DNA of 14,476 nt from a bacterium (GCA_018814245.1 JAHIZN010000135.1:1-14476), one strand, 5' to 3'. Shown: positions 1 to 5,735, counted from the stretch's first letter. The notes: a model not told the origin generated them from the sequence alone. A program made the numbers and translations.

Positions 1-2
1 GT

Positions 3-119
3 ACTCGTTGTAAAGAGAGCTATTTTACAGCAGAAACACTTCACGAAATTGAGCGTATCAGACTCCATCACAAAAGCTTTGCTGTCGAACGCTCTGTGGA
101 AGTTGCCGTTTTTGCATAA
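3..119 (+). CDS. C-terminal end of a YgiT/MqsA-type zinc-finger antitoxin (5'-truncated by window edge)
   Basis: Only the last 38 codons are visible; the frame is open to the window edge and stops with TAA. The residues show one cysteine near the left edge (TRCKESYFT) followed by a helical stretch (ETLHEIERIRLHHK) and a valine-rich end (VEVAVFA). This is the arrangement at the end of YgiT-type zinc-finger antitoxin domains, where the second CxxC is followed by a Y-rich turn and a short C-terminal strand. Such proteins neutralise and autoregulate an mRNA-cleaving MqsR-type or related toxin, whose gene would lie to the left. Its position just before an attC-like site makes it the last gene of a cassette. 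The family call rests on a short fragment and on memory of the family pattern; the reading frame itself is convincing. Confidence 0.5.
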   Translation, partial: TRCKESYFTAETLHEIERIRLHHKSFAVERSVEVAVFA

Positions 120-145
120 TTATAAGGAAGGATTAGGATCAAGCC

Positions 146-206
146 TTGAATGTGGAATTTAATGTAATAGTTTGGCAAGCCAGAAAGAAAAAGACAGAGA
201 ACCAAA
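146..206 (+). repeat. Leader repeat, copy 1 of 3, upstream of attC-like site
   Basis: A stretch of about 60 bp, beginning TTGAATGTGGAA and containing AGTTTGGCAAGCC and GACAGAGAACCAAAG, lies directly before the first attC-like hairpin. It recurs at 1228-1288 and, more diverged, at 3699-3760, each time immediately upstream of a RYYYAAC-like box. It contains no gene. The shared leader shows that these three junctions descend from one cassette tail. Confidence 0.7.
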
Positions 207-266
207 GTCTAACCATAAAAATGCACTGAATGGGCAGTAGCCCACCAGTGATTTTTATGGTTAGAC
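207..266 (+). other. attC-like recombination site (near-perfect hairpin)
   Basis: The site starts with GTCTAAC (R'' type, RYYYAAC) and ends with its complement GTTAGAC (R' type, GTTRRRY). Bases 207-222 pair perfectly with 251-266. G223 is a single extrahelical base, 224-228 pair with 246-250, and 231-235 pair with 240-244 around a 4-nt loop. Unpaired extrahelical bases in an otherwise paired arm are a hallmark of integron attC sites. The usual unpaired central spacer is missing, so this copy is unusually palindromic. No T-run follows the stem, which argues against a rho-independent terminator. Orientation agrees with the flanking + strand genes. Confidence 0.65.
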
Positions 267-276
267 ACACAAAGAA

Positions 277-336
277 CTGAGAACGGACGAAGAATCAACG
301 GGCGGGCGAAAAACCGAGAACAAACGAAGAACCAAT
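277..336 (+). repeat. Short imperfect direct duplication before the PIN gene
   Basis: Bases 277-299 and 314-336 are similar (CTGAGAACGGACGAAGAATC against CCGAGAACAAACGAAGAACC at their cores), separated by a GC-rich spacer GGGCGGGCG. Together they fill the leader between the attC-like site and the toxin ribosome binding site. No function is evident; it could be an operator-like direct repeat or a chance duplication. Confidence 0.35.
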
Positions 337-356
337 AGACAATGGTATGGAGGAAC

Positions 357-791
357 ATGAAAATTTACCTTGATAATTGCTGTTTCAATCGTCCGTTTGA
401 TGATCAATCACAAATTAGAATCAGGATTGAGTCAGAAGCAAAACTAAGGATTCAAGAAGAAATTCGGTCAGGCAAAATTCAATTAGTTTGGTCGTATTTA
501 TTGGATTACGAGAATAATAAAAATCCATATATTGAAAGAAAAGTCCAAATTAATGGATGGAAGAAATATTCTATTCAAGATGTTGAGGAAGATATTGAAA
601 TTATCAAAATGGCAAACATACTAAGACAAGTTGGATTTGGAAAAATTGATTCATTGCATATAGCCTGTGCAGGCTTTTCAAAATGTGATTATTTTTTAAC
701 AACAGATGATAAAATCTTGCGACAAGCAATCAATGTAAATTTTATTAAAATCAATGATCCAATTGGTTTCATAAAGGAGTTTTTGTCATGA
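357..791 (+). CDS. PIN-domain ribonuclease toxin (VapC-like)
   Basis: A protein of 144 residues beginning MKIYLDNCCFNRPFDD, the typical opening of PIN-domain RNases in which an early Asp binds the catalytic metal. Further acidic residues of the fold appear in GKIDSLHIACA and in DYFLTTDDKIL near the C-terminus. Members of this family cleave RNA and act as type II toxins. I chose the ATG at 357 because GGAGGA lies a few bases before it and the protein then begins directly with the first beta strand; an in-frame ATG at 342 would add five residues. The stop overlaps the start of the next gene in an ATGA (788-791), so the two are translationally coupled, as expected for a toxin-antitoxin pair. It sits between attC-like sites, which suggests a cassette-borne module. 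Confidence 0.85.
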   Translation: MKIYLDNCCFNRPFDDQSQIRIRIESEAKLRIQEEIRSGKIQLVWSYLLDYENNKNPYIERKVQINGWKKYSIQDVEEDIEIIKMANILRQVGFGKIDSLHIACAGFSKCDYFLTTDDKILRQAINVNFIKINDPIGFIKEFLS

Positions 792-1033
792 TGACTGATA
801 CGGAAATTAGGCTTAAAGGTATTCAAGTTCTTACAGATTACATAGGCGATGTTGAAGCAGAACGGTTTGTTGCTCTGATTCAGAGAGAACCATTTGATTA
901 TACCAAATGGCATCAAGGTATGGATGAAGATTTATCTGTTGAAGAAATTAGTGAAAAAGCAATGTCATTAAGAGTAAGGGGAAGAAAGGGGACAGTTTAC
1001 GCAAGCTCTTTGGTAACAAGTACTAACAACTAA
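788..1033 (+). CDS. Probable antitoxin partner of the PIN toxin
   Basis: A protein of 81 residues with no motif I can name. Its body (MTDTEIRLKGIQVLTDYIGD, then EAERFVALIQREPFDYTKW and DLSVEEISEKAMSLR) resembles a small acidic helical protein that I recall as a recurrent partner of PIN genes. AAAGGAG at 774-779 is well placed for the ATG at 788. The start overlaps the toxin stop by four bases. The last 15 or so residues after AMSLR (RGRKGTVYASSLVTSTNN) look unlike the rest, and the base composition changes there. The original C-terminus may therefore have been replaced by downstream sequence. The antitoxin role is inferred from gene order and size. Confidence 0.6.
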   Translation: MMTDTEIRLKGIQVLTDYIGDVEAERFVALIQREPFDYTKWHQGMDEDLSVEEISEKAMSLRVRGRKGTVYASSLVTSTNN

Positions 1034-1166
1034 AATATCCTCTCTCGCTTCCGAGGTTTGTCTTGATGTCGAGGCATATCTCGATCTCCAACACGAACAA
1101 GTCGGGAAAGAAATCCTTCCCGCCCTAATGCCTGACCTGCGCGGAGAACCGAAACAGTTTCGATAA
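1017..1166 (+). pseudogene. Gene-end fragment, no start codon
   Basis: An open frame of 49 codons runs from a stop at 1014 to TAA at 1164 without a plausible start or ribosome binding site. The translated text (SEVCLDVEAYLDLQHEQVGK and then LMPDLRGEPKQFR) is rich in charged residues and reads like the C-terminal end of a real protein. The stretch is also more GC-rich than its neighbours. I do not recognise the family. It probably represents the tail of a gene whose front was lost when the PIN cassette joined here; a chance open frame is possible. Confidence 0.3.
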
Positions 1167-1227
1167 CCCTATTGGGCTCAAGTAATTAGAGAAAAAATAT
1201 TGACGAGGGAGAAAACAGTGGCAAACA

Positions 1228-1345
1228 TTGAATGAGGAAGTTAATGTGATAGTTTGGCAAGCCAAAAGAAAAAAGACAGGGAATCAAAGCCTAACAAGAA
1301 AAATCAACCTGACAAGGAACAGATTATCTTTATCGTCAGGTTACA
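1228..1345 (+). repeat. Leader repeat copy 2 with degenerate attC-like site
   Basis: The leader (TTGAATGAGGAAGTTAATGT, then AGTTTGGCAAGCC) is followed by GCCTAAC at 1289-1295, a good RYYYAAC box. Downstream, AACCTGAC (1306-1313) pairs perfectly with GTCAGGTT (1335-1342), giving a stem with a 21-nt loop. No clean GTTRRRY box follows; the nearest candidate is AATAAAGGC. The left half therefore matches copy 1 while the right half is different, which suggests a damaged or recombined site. It separates the fragment at 1017-1166 from the next gene. Confidence 0.45.
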
Positions 1346-1384
1346 ACAATTAAATAAAGGCTGATTTGAGAACTAAAGGTGAAT

Positions 1385-2002
1385 ATGATGACTACAAATC
1401 TTCTTGACGCACTACCAGATTTTAGTAATTTTGAGTACCAAGTTGCCATCGCGCCTGCCGGAAGTCAACTGGATGCTTCTTGGAGTAAATTGCGCGAATG
1501 TGAACGGCGATTAGAAATGTATAGATGGTTCGAGAAGCAAAATGATCCGGCGAAGGCGCAGCACAGATTTTTGATTTATGATTCAGTTAGTGCTTTTCTG
1601 CTAACCTTTGAGGCAACACTACAGATTTTACAAAGCCAACTTACAAACTTGTCTACTACAATATCTGGCAAAAACAACTTCGGAAATTGGCTGTGCAAAC
1701 AACCACAGTATGATGTTATCTTTCGAGGTTTGAGGTCATTGCGTCACCTTGAGGCTCATGTGGAACCCGTACAAAAACCGAGTGAAATTAAAGCAGTGTT
1801 TCCATCTTCCAGTGTTTCACGCACATACAAGTTGCCTCGGTTGGATCGAGTTATTCTTGGAAAACTGAAGCATTCACCGTTAAAGAATGCTGACATGGGT
1901 AACTGGAATAACTTAGTTGCAAATAGAAATGTTACAGATATATTCACGGAAGGTCTCCAGAAACTAAAAGAGATATTAGAAGCTGTTGAAACGCTGATTT
2001 GA
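1385..2002 (+). CDS. Cassette-borne protein of unknown function, weak HEPN-like motif
   Basis: A protein of 205 residues that I cannot assign to a family. It is soluble, mostly helical in appearance, with no signal peptide or membrane segment. Near the middle is FRGLRSLRHLEAHVEP, an arginine-rich helix ending in His, which resembles the R-x4-6-H active-site helix of HEPN RNases. The preceding region (YDSVSAFLLTFEATLQILQS) could be the partner helix. This resemblance is only suggestive. AAAGG at 1375-1379 precedes two possible starts, ATG 1385 and ATG 1388; I chose the first. It is flanked by attC-like sites, a typical place for single-gene cassettes of unknown role, and its neighbours are toxin-antitoxin pairs. 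A defence or toxin role is an inference. Confidence 0.7.
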   Translation: MMTTNLLDALPDFSNFEYQVAIAPAGSQLDASWSKLRECERRLEMYRWFEKQNDPAKAQHRFLIYDSVSAFLLTFEATLQILQSQLTNLSTTISGKNNFGNWLCKQPQYDVIFRGLRSLRHLEAHVEPVQKPSEIKAVFPSSSVSRTYKLPRLDRVILGKLKHSPLKNADMGNWNNLVANRNVTDIFTEGLQKLKEILEAVETLI

Positions 2003-2042
2003 TAGCTAAGATAATATACAACATTGCTTAAGGCAGCGTTGC

Positions 2043-2174
2043 ACTTAACAAATCGCTGCACCTGACCGCCAACAGTCTGTAATTTTTCAAAGTTCTGTTT
2101 CCTATCAAAGTTTAGTGGTTTTACAACATTTTGTGGTGTATACTGTTGGCGGCAGGTGAGCTCTATCGTTATCT
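2043..2174 (+). other. attC-like recombination site (long form, about 130 bp)
   Basis: ACTTAAC at 2043-2049 fits the RYYYAAC box. The left arm 2055-2076 (GCTGCACCTGACCGCC and on) is nearly complementary to the right arm 2141-2163 (ACTGTTGGCGGCAGGTGAGC). One extrahelical A at 2065 and an offset near 2058 interrupt the pairing. The site ends at CGTTATCT, an imperfect GTTRRRY. The arms enclose about 64 bases with no obvious pairing. Box, arm, spacer and extrahelical-base layout is that of an integron attC, similar in style to environmental cassettes. It lies between the end of one gene and the start of the next on the same strand. Confidence 0.7.
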
Positions 2175-2215
2175 GTAATTTCACTTTAAGAATTAAAAAG
2201 ATAAAGGATGAGAAA

Positions 2216-2695
2216 ATGAGGAAACCAAGGATTTATTTAGAAACATCAGTTTGGAATTTTTATTTTGCTGATGATGCACCAGATAAAAAAGATATTACAA
2301 AGGAATTCTTTGGATGTGTCAAACAAGATAGATATAATATATTCATTTCCCAAACAGTTTTAAATGAGATAGATAGAGCTGATGAACATAAGAAGAATCA
2401 ATTGTTGGGGTTAATAAAGGAATATCGACCTCAGGAATTGGATGTTAATCAGGAGGTTACGGATTTAGCAAAAGAGTATATCTCTCAAAAGATCCTTCCA
2501 GAGACAAAGGTGGAGGATGCTCTTCATGCAGCTACCTCTGCTGTCTATGAAATGGATGCCCTCCTTAGTTGGAATAATAGACATCTTGCTAATCTATTCA
2601 AGATGGAGAAGATAAATGGTATAAATTTAATGAAGGGCTATACTAAACACCTTGAGATAATAACCCCAATGGAGGTGATTACTGATGAGGATTGA
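2216..2695 (+). CDS. PIN-domain ribonuclease toxin (second pair)
   Basis: A protein of 159 residues beginning MRKPRIYLETSVWNFYFADD, the variant PIN opening in which Glu replaces the first Asp. Later acidic or polar positions of the active site are in TKVEDALHAAT and DALLSWNNRHLAN. The family acts as RNases, mostly as type II toxins. The start at 2216 has AAGGA upstream at 2204-2208; longer in-frame starts would run back into the attC-like site and are rejected. The gene overlaps the next one by 11 bases, so the pair is cotranslated. It differs clearly from the PIN protein at 357-791 and is not a duplicate. The two PIN genes have the same gene order, toxin first. Confidence 0.85.
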   Translation: MRKPRIYLETSVWNFYFADDAPDKKDITKEFFGCVKQDRYNIFISQTVLNEIDRADEHKKNQLLGLIKEYRPQELDVNQEVTDLAKEYISQKILPETKVEDALHAATSAVYEMDALLSWNNRHLANLFKMEKINGINLMKGYTKHLEIITPMEVITDED

Positions 2696-2858
2696 TAAGT
2701 CATTAGAAGAAGTCTGGGACTGGAAGGAAAAGATTTATCAAGAAACTAAGGGTATTTCAATGGAAGAAATAGTAAAGAAAACAAAAGAAAATGCATTAAG
2801 AATTAACAAAAGATATGAGTTGGATTTGGAAATTGTAAACATACGAAAAAGCAGATAA
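2685..2858 (+). CDS. Small antitoxin-like partner of second PIN toxin
   Basis: A short gene of 57 codons starting at ATG 2685, inside the last four codons of the PIN gene, in a different frame. The product is highly charged and helical (SLEEVWDWKEKIYQETKG, then MEEIVKKTKENALRINKRYE) with no DNA-binding motif that I can name. Size, overlap and charge match the small partners often found behind PIN genes of this type, so a neutralising role is likely but inferred. Its stop codon lies inside the left box of the following attC-like site, so the cassette ends exactly at the gene. Confidence 0.65.
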   Translation: MRIDKSLEEVWDWKEKIYQETKGISMEEIVKKTKENALRINKRYELDLEIVNIRKSR

Positions 2859-2908
2859 CCAATCGTTGCAGAGGACGGCTACGCCGCCGCTGAACCCTAT
2901 CGTTAGAC
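2853..2908 (+). other. attC-like recombination site (short form, about 56 bp)
   Basis: The site runs from AGATAAC (imperfect RYYYAAC) to GTTAGAC at 2902-2908, a perfect GTTRRRY. Inner pairing includes CGGC (2876-2879) with GCCG (2883-2886) around a 3-nt loop, CAG (2869-2871) with CTG (2890-2892), and an extrahelical G at 2868. The layout closely follows the classic roughly 60-bp resistance-cassette attC. It begins within the stop region of the 57-aa gene and ends before the HigBA leader, at the boundary between two cassettes. Confidence 0.7.
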
Positions 2909-3027
2909 TTACAAGAGAGTGGAAGAAAATACTTGGGCGTAAGATAGTACTTTGACATTAAAATCTATGGTTAGGCATAACTTTGTAATTCAATTGATTG
3001 CGTAACCGTAAGGATGATAATCACCCT

Positions 3028-3306
3028 ATGATTAACAGTTTCGTTCATAAAGGATTGGAATATTTCTACCGAACTGGTAGCAAGTCTGGTATTCAGGTGG
3101 AACATGTTAAACGATTGCGGTTGATTCTCTCCAATTTGGATCAAGCCGAAAGTCTGGATGACATGGATTTTCCAGGTCTTGCGTTGCATGAACTGAAGGG
3201 GAATCGCAAGGGTGTTTGGACCGTCAAAGTTAGCGGCAATTGGCGAATAACTTTCCGCTTTGTAAATGGTGATATCGAAATCGTGAATTACGAAGATTAC
3301 CACTGA
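3028..3306 (+). CDS. higB: HigB/RelE-like mRNA interferase toxin
   Basis: A protein of 92 residues that starts MINSFVHKGLEYFYRTGSKS and ends FVNGDIEIVNYEDYH. This is the complete pattern of the HigB (plasmid-killer) branch of the RelE fold, including LHELKGNRKGVWTVKVSGNW and the basic residues used to bind and cleave ribosome-bound mRNA. The ATG at 3028 gives the usual family length; a TTG at 2998 would add ten residues of unlikely sequence. AAGGAT lies about 12 bases before the start. The antitoxin gene follows after 11 bases. A TTGACA hexamer at 2953-2958 lies upstream, but its -10 partner is weak. The reversed order, toxin before antitoxin, is normal for hig operons. Confidence 0.92.
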   Translation: MINSFVHKGLEYFYRTGSKSGIQVEHVKRLRLILSNLDQAESLDDMDFPGLALHELKGNRKGVWTVKVSGNWRITFRFVNGDIEIVNYEDYH

Positions 3307-3317
3307 GGAGGTATGTC

Positions 3318-3614
3318 ATGAATATGTATAATCCTGCCCACCCAGGCGAGATTTTCAAAGAGTTGGTAATGGAGCCTTTGGGATTGTCTGACACCGAAGT
3401 AGCCTGTCATCTGGGTATAAAACGGGAAACTCTTTATAATATGATCAACGGACATAATGCGGTTACACCAGAAATGGCGTTGCGGCTTGAAATGACATTC
3501 GGCAAGCCAAATGCACAACACTGGCTCAGGCTACAAAATGCCTATGATCTTTGGCAAGTTATACAACATTCTGTTGATATTCAAGTTACTCCTGTTGAGA
3601 TGTGTGCTGCTTAA
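3318..3614 (+). CDS. higA: HigA-type antitoxin, XRE-family helix-turn-helix
   Basis: A protein of 98 residues with the HigA opening YNPAHPGEIFKELVMEPLGL. A helix-turn-helix follows at about residues 22-60 (SDTEVACHLGIKRETLYNMI and the NGHNAVTPEMALRLE recognition and support helices). The motif WLRLQNAYDLWQ is the typical C-terminal helix that closes the domain. It binds and neutralises HigB and represses its own operon. A very strong ribosome binding site (GAGGAGGT, about 3305-3312) lies before the ATG, which fits the need for excess antitoxin. Complete, with no sign of decay. Confidence 0.93.
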   Translation: MNMYNPAHPGEIFKELVMEPLGLSDTEVACHLGIKRETLYNMINGHNAVTPEMALRLEMTFGKPNAQHWLRLQNAYDLWQVIQHSVDIQVTPVEMCAA

Positions 3615-3698
3615 TCTTAAGGTGCGAATTAACAGCCTTCTTCTTTTTTACAGGCAAAACATATTGCAGGAAACATCGGGCAGAACTTGGATCAGACA

Positions 3699-3819
3699 TT
3701 GAATATTGAATTCACAATAATTCGGTAAACTAAAAGAAAAGAAAAATACAGAGAACCAAAGGCTAACAACAAAAATGTACTGGATGGGCAGTAGCCCACC
3801 AGTGTTTTTGTAGATAGCC
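3699..3819 (+). repeat. Leader repeat copy 3 with diverged attC-like hairpin
   Basis: The leader (TTGAATATTGAATT and later GAGAACCAAAG) precedes GGCTAAC at 3761-3767. The hairpin core ATGGGCAGTAGCCCACCAGT is almost identical to copy 1. The right box has decayed to ATAGCC at 3814-3819, which still pairs with the first bases of GGCTAAC. The right arm also reads on the - strand as the end of the ExeA-like ATPase fragment. The junction between cassette array and insertion-sequence remnant is therefore inside or beside this hairpin. Confidence 0.6.
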
Positions 3820-4064
3820 TCAATCGCATGCGGGGTAAAAGGGGATTTTTGACAGCCTTTGAGGCTTAAGTGATGGTTGATATAAGGCTCAATCTCTTGT
3901 TTTTGGAGAGGTATGAGGTGAGATTTCAATTGGATACGCTGGTTAAAGGAAGATAGAAAGGATCGCTGCAACCTGTCCCGTAGATGAGACTGAGCCAGCA
4001 GAATAAAGAGAGCCGGGTCAGAAGAATCCATATTAAAGTTGGAAATTATCTGAAGCTCAACCGT
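3812..4064 (-). pseudogene. C-terminal fragment of ExeA/TniB-like AAA ATPase of an insertion sequence
   Basis: Read on the - strand, the frame gives TVELQIISNFNMDSSDPALF, then LAQSHLRDRLQ, FNQRIQLKSHLIPL and FTPHAIEAIYKNTGG. This is the C-terminal part of ExeA-type transposition ATPases: the DS..P..I.L.GQ..LR helix, the QRI...L.PL segment and the final SGG-like turn. Walker A and B, which lie further N-terminal, are absent, so it cannot hydrolyse ATP. The frame continues directly from the transposase C-terminus at about 4065, indicating an internal deletion that removed the transposase stop and the first two thirds of the ATPase gene. The end of the gene is lost in the attC-like repeat. Confidence 0.7.
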
Positions 4065-4757
4065 GCGGGAGCTATTTTCAACCTGATCAAGCTTATTAAG
4101 TTTACAGACAGGTTTATCGTTTTCATAGAGATAAAGAGAGCAAGTCTGGTCAAAGGGATAACGGATTTCTATCTTAGAGCCAATATATTTATGAGGTGCC
4201 TCAAAAAGAATATTATTGACCGAAACAGTAGAGTCATTTTTAACAAGGCGATAGACGATTTGATAGAAGAATTGTTCGAGCTCATAAAGGTGAAATTCTG
4301 CGGATCTGAATATTCTTCATACACCCGAGGAATCTATCAAGTGAAGCTTGTTGGATGCCGTGATAGAATCTTCGGTGATATTGGTCAAGCCAGCCTAAGA
4401 ACAATTGATTAAACTGGTCATGAGAGTAAGGGGTGTTAAGGGAACAAAGGGGAAGAAAATCTTGGCGCACGGTTCCGAAGAATCGTTCGATTTTGCCGCG
4501 GGATGGGGAGTCATAGGGTTTAGAATGAACTAAGGTAACCCCGAGGCGTGCACAGACCAACTGAAGATGCTGCGAGGAGAAAACCGAGCCATTATCACAA
4601 TAGAAGAGCTTTGACAAGCCATAAGCAAGGAAGGCATTCTTAAGAATAACCTGAAGTGCGGATGAATTTTCGATAGAGTGACCAATTAGCCCCAACTATT
4701 AATCTGGAATGGTCATCAATAATGGCAGAGAGGAGGGAGTGCCAAAGAGAAACTGGC
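4065..4757 (-). pseudogene. Broken DDE-family (rve) transposase
   Basis: On the - strand the remnant begins with AIIDDHSRLIVGANWSL, shifts frame near 4672, and continues as SSALQVILKNAFLAYGLSKL, YCDNGSVFSS, LVCARLGVTLVHSKPYDSPS and GKIERFFGTVRQDFLPL. The second catalytic Asp (CDNG) and the Glu (KIERFF) of the integrase core are present, but the segment with the first Asp is missing. A second frameshift near 4284 leads into the C-terminal barrel (RLVKNDSTVSVNNILFEAPH, then LDQVENSSR). Transposases of this type pair with an ExeA-like ATPase, and a fragment of one follows. Two frameshifts, a missing N-terminus and a downstream deletion make it inactive. Confidence 0.85.
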
Positions 4758-4860
4758 GGGAGAAATAATCGCGAGCGATAACTAAGGTGATTGCAAAACA
4801 AGAAGAATCTGACAAGGATTGTATTAATGGATTACACCCTTTGTGGTTCTTCTTCTGTAA
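4758..4860 (+). mobile_element. MITE-like element, copy A (left end lost)
   Basis: From 4758 the sequence follows the interior of the MITE family described at 7393-7529 (AATAATCGCGAGCGATAAC, TGATTGCAAAACAAGAAGA, TCTGACAAGG). It ends in the complete right terminal repeat TTACACCCTTTGTGGTTCTT followed by CTTCTGTAA. The left terminal repeat is absent; transposase sequence stands there instead. After it comes GTTGCACTTGCTACT, which also follows copy C. Confidence 0.75.
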
Positions 4861-4923
4861 AAGAGTGTTGCACTTGCTACTTGCATGTGAGGCATTAAAT
4901 TAATCCAAAGGAGGAGAATATTT

Positions 4924-5499
4924 ATGAAAAAAGGCTGTATAATTGGATTGGGTGTTGTTGGGGTACTGATTCTGGTCATGGTTATGATTGGGGGCTGGGT
5001 CTTTTCTTACTATAACCAAATGATTATCAATAAGGAAACCGTGACCTCTAAATGGGCTCAGGTGGAGAATCAACTCCAGAGAAGGGCAGACTTGATCCCT
5101 AATCTGGTCAATGCCACCAAGGGATATATGAAGCATGAAAGCCAGATATTTATTCAGATTGCTGAGGCTCGGGCAAAGCTTGCCGGAGCACAGACAATCC
5201 CTGAAAAGATAAAGGCTTATACTGGCATGGAAGGTGCACTTGGAAGGCTGCTGATGATAGTAGAAAGGTATCCTGACCTAAAGGCAAACGAATCGTTTGC
5301 CCGATTGATGGATGAATTGGCAGGAACAGAAAACAGGATCTCTGTGGAAAGAAAGCGATATAATGAAACAGTAAGGGAGTATAATATGCTTATCAAGAGG
5401 ATCCCCGGAATATTTTTTGCAAAGATATTCGGATTCAATGAATCTCCTTATTTTGAGGCTGAGAAAAAGGCAAAAGATGTGCCAAAGGTGGAATTCTAA
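4924..5499 (+). CDS. lemA: LemA family protein
   Basis: A protein of 191 residues with an N-terminal membrane anchor at about residues 5-29 (hydrophobic, after KKG). The LemA core follows: NKETVTSKWAQVENQLQRRA, DLIPNLVNATKGYMKHES, then the IAEARAKLAGAQ helix and ENRISVERKRYNETVREYN. The end NESPYFEAEKKAKDVPKVEF is the standard LemA C-terminus. Members are anchored, mostly helical proteins facing outward; the molecular function is not settled, and some are linked to envelope stress and proteases. AAAGGAGG at 4907-4914 lies ten bases before the ATG. Usually lemA is followed by a TPM-domain gene; here it is alone, with repeats on both sides. Complete and intact. Confidence 0.95.
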   Translation: MKKGCIIGLGVVGVLILVMVMIGGWVFSYYNQMIINKETVTSKWAQVENQLQRRADLIPNLVNATKGYMKHESQIFIQIAEARAKLAGAQTIPEKIKAYTGMEGALGRLLMIVERYPDLKANESFARLMDELAGTENRISVERKRYNETVREYNMLIKRIPGIFFAKIFGFNESPYFEAEKKAKDVPKVEF

Positions 5500-5504
5500 A
5501 GAGA

Positions 5505-5553
5505 GAAATGGAAAAAGGAAAATGGAGAAGGGAGAAGGGAGAAGGGAGAAGGG
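5505..5553 (+). repeat. Heptanucleotide tandem repeat (7 units)
   Basis: Seven 7-base units follow the lemA stop almost at once: GAAATGG, AAAAAGG, AAAATGG and four AGAAGGG. The unit is purine-only apart from two T's. The period is the same as in the arrays at 7293, 7601 and 10926 although the unit differs. Confidence 0.8.
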
Positions 5554-5567
5554 CAGGGACAAGCTCT

Positions 5568-5686
5568 GCAGCTACATTGTGATCGATTGTTGTGTGTGGG
5601 AATCTTTGTAGCTGCGACCTGACAGAGGTGCTCTCCTCTTGTGGTCGCTTATTGGTGGCAGAGACAGGGAAGGCAGCACCTCTGTC
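5568..5686. repeat. Two adjacent inverted repeats downstream of lemA
   Basis: GCAGCTACA (5568-5576) pairs with TGTAGCTGC (5607-5615), a 9-bp stem with a 30-nt loop. GACAGAGGTGCT (5621-5632) pairs perfectly with AGCACCTCTGTC (5675-5686), a 12-bp stem with a 42-nt loop. Neither is followed by a T-run, so they are not simple terminators. The core AGCACCTCTG appears again near 14405, beside MITE copy D, suggesting a dispersed repeat. Confidence 0.55.
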
Positions 5687-5735
5687 ACCCTGTTCCATAC
5701 ATAATTAACTATGCGACAATTAACAGTTGACACGA

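Noticed and set aside
207..266. Rho-independent terminator
   Set aside because: Strong stem but no T-run, and boxes and extrahelical base fit attC better.
2156..2215. Upstream start for the second PIN gene (20 extra residues)
   Set aside because: It would start in the right arm of the attC-like site and lacks a ribosome binding site; ATG 2216 has one and begins the PIN fold directly.
2971..2977. GTTAGGC box as the end of another attC site before higB
   Set aside because: It matches GTTRRRY, but no RYYYAAC box or inverted arm is found between 2909 and 2970.
2953..2983. Cassette promoter for higBA
   Set aside because: TTGACA is perfect but no acceptable -10 lies at 16-18 bases; kept only as a remark.
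3984..4412. + strand open frame of 142 codons
   Set aside because: It lies antisense to the transposase barrel and ATPase fragment, whose - strand translation shows clear family motifs.
5417..5698. Overlapping open frames on both strands after lemA
   Set aside because: They are produced by the heptad repeat and inverted repeats, and give low-complexity translations.
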